This document shows positions 1-5,388 of a stretch of DNA of 5,388 nucleotides, piece after piece (position 1 is the stretch's first letter; each line of letters opens with the position of its first letter). Position numbers and translations under genes: made by a program. The notes under the pieces were generated by a model, which made no database searches, had not been told where the DNA came from, and worked only from the letters and a program-made list of their open reading frames with translations. The stretch lies in contig USEG01000067.1 of assembly GCA_900553555.1 (NCBI GenBank), positions 1 to 5,388 of the forward strand, in the 5' to 3' direction. Source of the stretch: an uncultured Clostridia bacterium (GTDB lineage Bacteria; Bacillota; Clostridia; Christensenellales; Pumilibacteraceae).

Positions 1-44
1 CGGCAGCAGCGGCTTTTGCGCTGTTTACCGCGCCTGTCCGGGCG
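1..44 (+). other. C-terminal part of a signal peptide (esterase)
   Basis: Reading in the frame of the esterase from base 3, the first residues are AAAAFALFTAPVRA followed by DAADGKTADVF. This is a hydrophobic Ala/Phe/Leu core with a V-R-A site that fits the -3/-1 rule for signal peptidase I, so cleavage is expected after the Ala codon at 42-44. The n-region and start codon are outside the window. A sec signal agrees with the C-terminal membrane anchor and places the catalytic domain outside the cell. Confidence 0.75.
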
Positions 45-1709
45 GACGCAGCAGACGGGAAGACGGCGGACGTCTTTATGATAGCAGGGCAGAGCAACGC
101 CGCCGGAAGTACGCTTATTACGTCCACGGCCACGGGCATCGCACAGCCATACGCGCCTACGGAAAACGTATTATATTACGGCGGAACGCACAAGACTGTA
201 AGCGGAGGATCGGGCAGGTATTTCACCGATTTCCGACCCGTTCAGCACGGCTGCGGATATACCGACCAGCACGTGGGGTTCGAGATAGGCATGGCGCGTT
301 TGCTTAACGAAAGGCCGGAGTATACGGGCGCCGATAGAAAAGCCGTTATATTCAAATCCGCCGCCGGCGGAACTTCGGTCTTTCCCGACGGCAATTACGG
401 CAGTTTCGGCAACTGGTATCCCAAGAGTTTGTGGGAGTACGACTATTACACAGACGACTATTTCAATATTATAGGTTTCCAGTACCGCACGTTTATGACC
501 GTATTCGACGAATTTTTAAGAGATCTTCGTAAAGAAGGTTATACCGAAATAAACATTAAGGGACTGTTTTGGATGCAGGGCGAAACCGATCGCGGCCGTC
601 CCGATGATTATTTGGACGTATGCAAAGTTCTGTTTGAAGACTTCCGCGCCGATATCTCGGAAAAAACAGGTCAGGACTATTCCGATATGCCCATTTATGT
701 CGGAGAAATAAGTAAGACCTTTTCTTCAGCCACTCAGGACAGCGTAAATCAAAATCTCGCGCTTATAGAGGCTCAGCACAAGTTGGCGTCTCAGATGCGC
801 AACGTTTATGTGGCGCCGCTTAAAGATTATCTTATCAACGAGATGCAAAACAATATGAATGTGGTGGTGGGCAGCGACAGTTCGCACTGGAATTACGGCG
901 ATATAATGAACATAGGCAAAGATTTCGTGCGGCTGTATGATGAGACTTACGATAAAACCACCGGTTATGCCGCGCTTACCATAACGGGCAGCAACATAGC
1001 GGTTAGCAGTTGTTCGGCACAGTTTGACGGTCCCTTCGGCCCCAATTACGCCGCCGGCACCGAAAAGCTGACTTTGCGAATAAAAACGCAGACCCGCTAC
1101 ACGTTGACGGGTATTACCGCGGAAGGAGCGGATTATAAGCTGGCGGACAAAATATTCGAAGACGATTCTCTCGCCCCCGTGTATGTGTACGAAATAAGCG
1201 GCTTTGGCGACCAATGCGCCGTACAGCTGGAATTCGGCAACAACCGTTCTTACAGGGTTACGTCGTCCACGCCCGATAAGACGTACGGTTCCGCCCCGTC
1301 GGAAAAGGTCATCGAAAACGCCTATTTGGGCTGTAAGTATACGTTTATGACCTATCCCAATTCGTCCGGAGCCGTGTATAAGCTTATCATCAACGGACAC
1401 GAGGTGTACGGACAGAAAGACGTCATTAAGTACACCTTCGACGATTGGGAAGAAAAGTACGTTGACGATGACGATAAAACCATTCATATCGAAGTAGTGT
1501 ACGGAGAAAAAAGCGAAGTGGACAGGCTGCTTGACGAATATTATTCGGGGTCTTCGGACAATCCCGACGACGCGGGCGACAATTCGGAGACCGGTGCGTC
1601 GTGCGGTGGTTGCTCGTCCGGCGCCGCGTCGGTTTATGCGCTGCCGGGTCTAATTACGTTGATTGCAGCGGCGGCATTGGCGGTTGTACGTTCAAAATCA
1701 GGCAGATGA
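1..1709 (+). CDS. Secreted, membrane-anchored SASA-family (SGNH) carbohydrate O-acetylesterase, 5' partial
   Basis: Predicted surface esterase removing O-acetyl groups from a carbohydrate (sialic acid, xylan or similar; substrate not decidable here). The frame is open to the left edge. An ATG at 78 exists but lies inside the catalytic block VFMIAGQSN, and in-frame codons before it encode the end of a signal peptide, so the true start is upstream. Numbering from that ATG: nucleophile Ser6 in GQSN; FEIGMARLL after it, as in CE6/SASA enzymes; oxyanion-type GGT at 97-99; FWMQGETD with Trp165, Gln167, Gly168, Glu169; and DSSHWN supplying Asp267 and His270. This is the complete SGNH set. Residues about 295-485 look beta-rich and match no family I can name. 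Then come an acidic/Ser/Gly linker, CGGCSSG (509-515), a membrane segment (516-537) and tail RSKSGR. Family assignment is firm, substrate unknown. It ends 32 bases before nadE. Confidence 0.87.
   Translation, partial: AAAAFALFTAPVRADAADGKTADVFMIAGQSNAAGSTLITSTATGIAQPYAPTENVLYYGGTHKTVSGGSGRYFTDFRPVQHGCGYTDQHVGFEIGMARLLNERPEYTGADRKAVIFKSAAGGTSVFPDGNYGSFGNWYPKSLWEYDYYTDDYFNIIGFQYRTFMTVFDEFLRDLRKEGYTEINIKGLFWMQGETDRGRPDDYLDVCKVLFEDFRADISEKTGQDYSDMPIYVGEISKTFSSATQDSVNQNLALIEAQHKLASQMRNVYVAPLKDYLINEMQNNMNVVVGSDSSHWNYGDIMNIGKDFVRLYDETYDKTTGYAALTITGSNIAVSSCSAQFDGPFGPNYAAGTEKLTLRIKTQTRYTLTGITAEGADYKLADKIFEDDSLAPVYVYEISGFGDQCAVQLEFGNNRSYRVTSSTPDKTYGSAPSEKVIENAYLGCKYTFMTYPNSSGAVYKLIINGHEVYGQKDVIKYTFDDWEEKYVDDDDKTIHIEVVYGEKSEVDRLLDEYYSGSSDNPDDAGDNSETGASCGGCSSGAASVYALPGLITLIAAAALAVVRSKSGR
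1602..1706 (+). other. C-terminal CGGCSSG motif + membrane segment + basic tail of the esterase
   Basis: The last 35 residues of the esterase have three parts: CGGCSSG with two cysteines, a hydrophobic stretch of about 22 residues (AASVYALPGLITLIAAAALAVV), and the basic end RSKSGR. An acidic, Ser/Gly-rich linker precedes it. The layout matches C-terminal protein-sorting signals in general (short motif, membrane span, basic end). The Cys/Gly/Ser motif recalls the Cys-containing CTERM tails described in other phyla (for example MYXO-CTERM or Synergist-CTERM) more than LPXTG, which is absent. At minimum it is a membrane anchor. Processing at the cysteines is inference. Confidence 0.6.
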
Positions 1710-1727
1710 TTTTCTTGAAATAATTAT

Positions 1728-1733
1728 AAAGGA
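1728..1733 (+). promoter_or_regulatory. Ribosome binding site of nadE
   Basis: AAAGGA lies eight bases before the ATG at 1742 in the 32-base gap after the esterase stop. It supports that ATG as the start: the next in-frame Met (residue 42) would cut into the amidase domain. I see no hairpin terminator and no convincing -35/-10 pair in this gap, so transcription through from the esterase is plausible. Confidence 0.75.
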
Positions 1734-1741
1734 ATTGGTTT

Positions 1742-3646
1742 ATGAATGACGGTTTTGTAAAAGCGGCGGCGATAAGCACGCGTGTCACTGTGGCCGACCC
1801 TGAGAGCAATTGTGAAGAAGTGTGCGGCGGAATATTAAAGGCGGCTTCACTGGGCGCAAAAATCATGGTATTTCCCGAACTGTGTCTGACGGGCTATACG
1901 TGCGGAGATTTGTTTTATCACGACGTATTGATAGATGAGGCCCGGCAGGCGCTTTCGCGCATAAAAGAATACACCAAAACGGTGGACGCAATTATTTTTG
2001 TGGGCTGCCCCGTAAATGTGAAAGGCGCGCTATACAACTGCGCGGTAGCAATTAACCGCGGCAAAATAATAGGCGTCGTGCCCAAGTCGTACCTGCCGGA
2101 ATATAATGAGTTTTACGAAAAGAGACAGTTTACTGAAGCGCCGCCCCGGACGGAAGATATCGTGCTGTGCGGCGACTGCGTTCCTTTCGGGCAGGGAATT
2201 GTCTTCGAATGCGACGGAATGCCCGAGTTTACGGTAGGCGCCGAATTGTGCGAGGACCTTTGGGTGCCGATGCCGCCGTCTACTCGTCTGGCTTTGTCGG
2301 GTGCGACGATAATAGTAAACCTGTCGGCGTCCAACGAAAGCGTGGGCAAAAGCGAATACAGAAGGCTGCTGGTGTCTTCTCAAAGCGCACGGCTGCTGGC
2401 GGGATATGTATATTGTTCGGCGGGCGAAGGCGAATCTACCACAGATCTGGTGTTTTCGGGGCACTGCATGATTGCCGAGAACGGTAAAATTCTTGCCGAA
2501 AGCAAACTCTTTGACAGCGCTGTGACTGTATCGGAGATCGACGTAAGCTATCTGTCGTCTGAACGCGCCAAGATATTTACGTCCGGCGACCGAAAACAGC
2601 CTGAGCGGACAGTGAAATTTTTTGTCGAACGCACCAATACCGCTCTTACGCGCACGTTTATGCGTTATCCGTTCGTACCGTCTGACGGCGACGAACTGTT
2701 CAGTCGTTCGCAGCTTATTCTTACAATGCAGAGCCGCGCTCTTCAAAAACGCATCGAGCACACAAACGCAAAGACTCTTGTCGTAGGCGTTTCCGGCGGA
2801 CTGGATTCCTCGCTGGCGCTTATAGTGGCGAAAACTGCCGCCGACGCCGCAAAAAACAAACCTCGCGTCATTGCCGTTACGATGCCGTGTTTCGGAACGA
2901 CGCGTCGCACGCACGATAATTCTTTAAAGCTTGCCAAGGCGCTGGGCGTCGATGTAAAGGAGGTCAACATCAAGAAAGCGGTTTTGACGCATTTTAAGGA
3001 CATAGGCCACGACGATAAAACCACGGACGTCACTTACGAAAACGCCCAGGCGCGCGAACGCACTCAGGTGCTCATGGACATTGCCAACATGACGGGCGGA
3101 CTGGTGGTGGGAACGGGCGATTTGTCCGAATTTGCTTTGGGCTGGGCGACGTACAACGGCGACCATATGTCCATGTACGCCGTAAACGCATCTGTTCCCA
3201 AGACGCTTATAAGATATCTTATATCGCATTACGGCAACGAGAAGGGCGGCGCAATAAAAGCCGTGCTAAGTGATATTCTGGTTACACCCGTCAGTCCCGA
3301 GCTGCTGCCGCCCAGTGGCGGCGATATTTCGCAAAAGACCGAGGATATCGTGGGGCCGTACGAATTGCACGACTTTTTCCTTTATTATATGCTGCGCTGT
3401 TACTATTCTCCGCGAAAACTCTATCGAGCGGCACAGCTGGCCTTTCCCGACTATGACAAAGACGTCATTTATAAATGGCTAAAAATATTTATAAAGCGGT
3501 TTTTCGCCCAGCAGTTCAAGCGTTCATGTATGCCGGACGGCGTGAAGGTGGGGTCGGTGGCATTGTCGCCGCGCGGCGATTGGCGCATGCCCAGCGATGC
3601 GTCCGTGTCGGCATGGCTGCGTATGCTGGACAACATGGAAAAATAA
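1742..3646 (+). CDS. nadE: Glutamine-dependent NAD+ synthetase (NadE, two-domain type)
   Basis: Cytoplasmic enzyme for the last step of NAD+ synthesis: nicotinate adenine dinucleotide + ATP + glutamine to NAD+, AMP, PPi and glutamate. It has 634 residues, normal for the two-domain form. Residues 1 to about 275 are the nitrilase-fold glutaminase with triad Glu46 (FPELCLTGYT), Lys115 (VVPKSYLPEY) and Cys170 (GAELCEDLW). The 69- and 55-residue spacings equal those I recall for the M. tuberculosis enzyme (Glu52, Lys121, Cys176). Residues from about 325 form the synthetase domain: ATP-pyrophosphatase loop SGGLDSS (351-357), MPCFGTTRRT (381-390), ENAQARERTQ (433-442), GTGDLSEFALGW (457-468), YNGDHMSMYAVNASVPKT (471-488), ELLPP (520-524), QKTEDIVGPYELHDF (531-545) and the conserved end SPRGDWRMPSD (609-619). 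All key residues are intact, so the gene appears functional. Ammonia made by the first domain is channelled to the second in this family. Nothing in the neighbours is pathway-linked. Confidence 0.97.
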   Translation: MNDGFVKAAAISTRVTVADPESNCEEVCGGILKAASLGAKIMVFPELCLTGYTCGDLFYHDVLIDEARQALSRIKEYTKTVDAIIFVGCPVNVKGALYNCAVAINRGKIIGVVPKSYLPEYNEFYEKRQFTEAPPRTEDIVLCGDCVPFGQGIVFECDGMPEFTVGAELCEDLWVPMPPSTRLALSGATIIVNLSASNESVGKSEYRRLLVSSQSARLLAGYVYCSAGEGESTTDLVFSGHCMIAENGKILAESKLFDSAVTVSEIDVSYLSSERAKIFTSGDRKQPERTVKFFVERTNTALTRTFMRYPFVPSDGDELFSRSQLILTMQSRALQKRIEHTNAKTLVVGVSGGLDSSLALIVAKTAADAAKNKPRVIAVTMPCFGTTRRTHDNSLKLAKALGVDVKEVNIKKAVLTHFKDIGHDDKTTDVTYENAQARERTQVLMDIANMTGGLVVGTGDLSEFALGWATYNGDHMSMYAVNASVPKTLIRYLISHYGNEKGGAIKAVLSDILVTPVSPELLPPSGGDISQKTEDIVGPYELHDFFLYYMLRCYYSPRKLYRAAQLAFPDYDKDVIYKWLKIFIKRFFAQQFKRSCMPDGVKVGSVALSPRGDWRMPSDASVSAWLRMLDNMEK

Positions 3647-3670
3647 ATCCTTAATAAAAAACGCGATTTT

Positions 3671-3684
3671 ACCGCTTTAACGGT
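3671..3684. repeat. Small inverted repeat ACCG-N6-CGGT next to the -35 box
   Basis: ACCG (3671-3674) and CGGT (3681-3684) are perfect inverted arms of four bases separated by CTTTAA. The right arm shares its last base with the proposed -35 hexamer at 3684. It is too short, and lacks a following T run, to be a good rho-independent terminator for nadE. It could be half of an operator or chance. Confidence 0.3.
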
Positions 3685-3712
3685 TTACTTTCCGTGCAGT
3701 TAGTGATAAAAT
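3684..3712 (+). promoter_or_regulatory. Sigma-70/SigA-type promoter candidate for the mutarotase-mutase pair
   Basis: The -35 candidate TTTACT (3684-3689, four of six matches to TTGACA) and -10 candidate TAAAAT (3707-3712, five of six matches to TATAAT) are separated by exactly 17 bases. TG at 3704-3705 followed by one base makes an extended -10. The site sits in the only gap over 40 bases in the window, directly ahead of a two-gene cluster. The expected transcription start (about 3718-3720) would fall in or beside the Shine-Dalgarno sequence, leaving a leader of roughly ten bases. That is unusual and lowers confidence. Confidence 0.5.
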
Positions 3713-3716
3713 ATGC

Positions 3717-3724
3717 AGGGAGGA
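3717..3724 (+). promoter_or_regulatory. Ribosome binding site deciding a GTG start
   Basis: AGGGAGGA ends four bases before GTG at 3729. No ATG is available in this frame nearby: the ATG at 3713 is in another frame, and the first in-frame Met is residue 33, inside the fold. The strong Shine-Dalgarno sequence and the immediate family-like N-terminus (IENSCLRVSITPQGG) make GTG the start. Confidence 0.8.
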
Positions 3725-3728
3725 ATTT

Positions 3729-4571
3729 GTGATCGTTATCGAAAATTCATGTCTCCGCGTTTCAATAACCCCTCAAGGCGGCTGTCTGGCGGATATTTAC
3801 GACAAACGCCTCAATAAACCGCTGATGTTTTGCGGCAATCCCCGATACTGGAATTACTCCGATCATATTTTGTTTCCGTTCTGCGGCAGAATGGCGGACG
3901 GGGAATACGAGTTTTCCGGCAGACGCTACAAAGTCGACATCCACGGATTTGCCAAGGATAGTGTTTTTTCGGTGAGGCAGCATCTTGAAGATAAAGCCGA
4001 GCTGTGTCTTATTAGCGACGCGGGTACGCTTGCGCAGTTTCCCTTTTTGTTCGAACTCGGCGCGGTATATTCGCTACACGACAGCGTGCTGTCGGTGCAG
4101 TATAAAGTAACCAATAAGGGCGACGGCGAAATGTTTTTCATGATAGGATCGCATCCGGCTTTTCTTATAGACGAAGAAACGGAGTTTGTTTTTCCCCAAA
4201 AATTTTCCACCGTTGTTTTACCGTTAAAAGGCAAATTTTTAAGCCGTGAAAAAGAAACGCTGGACATTTTAAGGCTGCCGCTCAATAAAGCGTTGTTTGA
4301 AAAATACAATACTCTCATCATGGAAAGACCTTGCTCGGAATATAAAATATGCCGCAAGGAGTATTCTTTGAATTTTACCGGTCGTTCGCCGCTGTTGGCG
4401 CTCTGGTCGGACGCTTGCCGCGACAGCTATGTTTGCGCCGAAAGCTGGTGGGGAGTATGCGATTATGCCGACGCGCCTTTGCGTCAATTACAAAACAAGC
4501 AATATGTCAACCGACTGGCTCCGCACGCGGAAAAAACGTTCGGATACACGGTGGGCGTAGATATAAATTAA
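3729..4571 (+). CDS. Aldose 1-epimerase family protein (galactose mutarotase-like, LacX branch)
   Basis: Predicted cytoplasmic enzyme interconverting alpha and beta anomers of an aldose, or of a related hexose or hexose phosphate. The 280 residues are typical of the short LacX-like branch. Visible family features in order: IENSCLRVSITPQGGCLADI at the N-terminus (first beta strands), then WNYSDHILFPFCGRMADGEY (41-60) with conserved Arg54, HGFAKD with His72, GSHPAF with His142 (the proposed catalytic acid), and ESWWGVCDY with Glu238 (the proposed catalytic base). The C-terminal NRLAPHAEKTFGYTV closes the sandwich, where an extended strand ending is usual. In relatives I recall EPW at the Glu238 loop; here it is ESW, a mild difference. 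The GTG start is set by the AGGGAGGA upstream. Ten bases separate it from the phosphosugar mutase gene, suggesting cotranscription and a role in hexose use. The exact sugar cannot be read from sequence; galM would be an over-specific name. Confidence 0.88.
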   Translation: MIVIENSCLRVSITPQGGCLADIYDKRLNKPLMFCGNPRYWNYSDHILFPFCGRMADGEYEFSGRRYKVDIHGFAKDSVFSVRQHLEDKAELCLISDAGTLAQFPFLFELGAVYSLHDSVLSVQYKVTNKGDGEMFFMIGSHPAFLIDEETEFVFPQKFSTVVLPLKGKFLSREKETLDILRLPLNKALFEKYNTLIMERPCSEYKICRKEYSLNFTGRSPLLALWSDACRDSYVCAESWWGVCDYADAPLRQLQNKQYVNRLAPHAEKTFGYTVGVDIN

Positions 4572-4576
4572 AGGAG
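4571..4576 (+). promoter_or_regulatory. Ribosome binding site of the phosphosugar mutase gene
   Basis: AAGGAG begins on the last base of the mutarotase TAA stop codon and lies five bases before the ATG at 4582. The overlap of stop codon and Shine-Dalgarno sequence, with a ten-base gap and no room for a promoter, indicates cotranscription and possibly coupled translation of the two genes. Confidence 0.85.
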
Positions 4577-4581
4577 ATATT

Positions 4582-5388
4582 ATGACTGCCAACGAAAAAT
4601 ATGAGGAGTGGCTTAATAAAGTCACCGACGAAGATGTTAAACGCGGGCTTGCCGCCATGGCCGACGACCCGGAACGTATCGAAAACTGCTTTTATAAAGA
4701 TCTCGAGTTTGGTACGGGCGGTTTGCGCGGAGAGCTGGGAGCGGGATCCAATTGCCTTAACATATATACGATAAGACGCGTCACGCAGGGAATAGCCGAC
4801 AGCATGAAGCATTACGGTCAGAAGGTTGCATGCGTAAGCTGCGACAGCCGCAATTACAGCGAGCTGTTCAAAGAGACGGTTGCCGAAGTTTTTGCCAAAA
4901 ACGGCATAAAAACTTATATCACGAAAGAGCTTATGCCCACGCCTTTTTTGTCATACATAACGCGCAATTACCAGGCGGATATAGGCGTCATGATCACCGC
5001 GTCTCACAATCCGGCAAAATACAACGGCTATAAGGTGTACGGCAGCGACGGCTGTCAGCTTACCGACAACGCCGCCAACGAGCTTATCGGTTATATAGAA
5101 AACGTCGATCCGTTTGAAGTGTCTACCGGCAGCCTGGACGAATATATCGCCGCGGGACTTGTCAATTATGTGGACGACGCGGTAATTGAAAAATATCTTG
5201 AAACGGTTTTCGGTCAACATATAAATATGGCGGACGGACTCGACGTTACGTATTCCGCCTTAAACGGCACGGGATACAAGCTTGTGCCCGAAATGCTGAG
5301 AAGAATGAACGTCAAAACGCTGTCGCTTGTAGACGAGCAATGCCATCCCGACGGCAATTTTCCGACGTGTTCGTACCCCAATCCCGAA
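4582..5388 (+). CDS. pgcA: Alpha-phosphoglucomutase / phosphomannomutase (PgcA-like), 3' partial
   Basis: Predicted enzyme of the alpha-D-phosphohexomutase superfamily that interconverts glucose 1-phosphate and glucose 6-phosphate (possibly the mannose equivalents), linking sugar uptake with UDP-glucose and cell-envelope precursor synthesis. The window holds the first 269 residues; relatives of this type have about 550-580, so just under half is present and no stop is reached. Visible: an N-terminal helical extension typical of PgcA (EKYEEWLNKV), LEFGTGGLRGELGAGSN (41-57) which binds the phosphosugar entrance, PTPFLSYITR, and the active-site loop TASHNP with the phosphoserine at Ser141 followed by KYNGYKVY. 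Domain 2 begins with ALNGTGYKLVPEML, then HPDGNFPTCSYPNPE at the edge. The metal-binding DGDADR-type loop should lie beyond the window. Preferred sugar is inferred from the long N-terminal form, which fits PgcA better than ManB or GlmM. Start ATG at 4582 has an ideal AAGGAG. Confidence 0.93.
   Translation, partial: MTANEKYEEWLNKVTDEDVKRGLAAMADDPERIENCFYKDLEFGTGGLRGELGAGSNCLNIYTIRRVTQGIADSMKHYGQKVACVSCDSRNYSELFKETVAEVFAKNGIKTYITKELMPTPFLSYITRNYQADIGVMITASHNPAKYNGYKVYGSDGCQLTDNAANELIGYIENVDPFEVSTGSLDEYIAAGLVNYVDDAVIEKYLETVFGQHINMADGLDVTYSALNGTGYKLVPEMLRRMNVKTLSLVDEQCHPDGNFPTCSYPNPE

Noticed and set aside
78..80. ATG at 78 as the true start of the esterase
   Set aside because: The reading frame is open to base 3 and encodes a signal-peptide end plus the strand leading into GQSN; starting at 78 would remove part of the first catalytic block. 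No ribosome binding site precedes it.
1464..1478. DDDDK sequence in the esterase, matching the enteropeptidase recognition site
   Set aside because: It is intriguing for a possible gut surface protein, but acidic runs are common in this protein and nothing else supports a processing role. Most likely coincidence.
726..1487. 253-codon minus-strand open frame opposite the esterase
   Set aside because: It is fully antisense to a well-supported coding region, with no recognisable motif. It is explained by codon bias of the sense gene.
1684..1741. Promoter for nadE in the esterase 3' end
   Set aside because: TTGTAC at 1684 and TTGAAA at 1715 have no acceptable -10 box at 16-18 bases; TATAAA at 1725 overlaps the ribosome binding site and has no matching -35.
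2167..2487. 106-codon plus-strand open frame inside nadE
   Set aside because: It is out of frame within the conserved amidase domain, very Arg/Gly-rich, and has no own ribosome binding site context. It is a shadow frame.
2030..2914. 294-codon minus-strand open frame opposite nadE
   Set aside because: Its translation is Arg/His/Phe-rich with no family resemblance, and it lies entirely under conserved nadE sequence. It is a shadow frame.
3650..3700. Rho-independent terminator after nadE
   Set aside because: The possible stems (AAAA/TTTT around CGCG, and ACCG/CGGT) have only four pairs and no following T run. Not a convincing terminator.
1..5388. Mobile elements, CRISPR arrays, tRNA/rRNA genes, riboswitches, toxin or defence genes
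   Set aside because: No repeat arrays, transposase motifs, RNA-gene folds or terminal repeats were seen; nearly all bases are covered by four ordinary protein genes.

Overview
The window holds four consecutive plus-strand genes packed tightly in a bacterial chromosome. Base composition is about half GC, with strong AGGAG-type ribosome binding sites and short gaps (32, 82 and 10 bases). The gene families (two-domain NadE, LacX-like mutarotase, PgcA-like phosphosugar mutase) and the secreted esterase with a C-terminal membrane anchor suggest an uncultured Bacillota/Clostridia-type organism, perhaps from a gut. That assignment is inference from style and gene content, since no taxonomic marker is present.

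Layout. (1) Bases 1-1709: the 3' part of a secreted SGNH/SASA-type carbohydrate O-acetylesterase. The left edge cuts its signal peptide. It ends in an acidic/Gly-Ser linker, a CGGCSSG motif, one membrane segment and a short basic tail. (2) Bases 1742-3646: complete nadE, the glutamine-dependent NAD+ synthetase with amidase and synthetase domains. (3) Bases 3647-3728: the only real intergenic gap. It carries a good sigma-70-type promoter candidate with an extended -10, and a small inverted repeat touching the -35 box. (4) Bases 3729-4571: a GTG-started aldose 1-epimerase (galactose mutarotase-like, LacX branch). (5) Bases 4582-5388: the first 269 codons of an alpha-phosphoglucomutase/phosphomannomutase, running off the right edge.

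How they fit together. The mutarotase and the phosphosugar mutase are ten bases apart and probably form one transcription unit handling intracellular sugar. The esterase acts at the cell surface and could release acetyl groups from host or plant glycans, making sugars available. NadE makes NAD+ and has no evident pathway link to its neighbours, though it may be transcribed with the esterase gene because I see no terminator between them.

Overall this looks like housekeeping and carbohydrate-metabolism DNA. I found no mobile element, CRISPR array, RNA gene, defence locus or clearly new system. The points most worth a second look are the Cys-containing C-terminal tail of the esterase, its unassigned beta-rich C-terminal region, and the compact promoter/ribosome-binding-site arrangement in front of the mutarotase.
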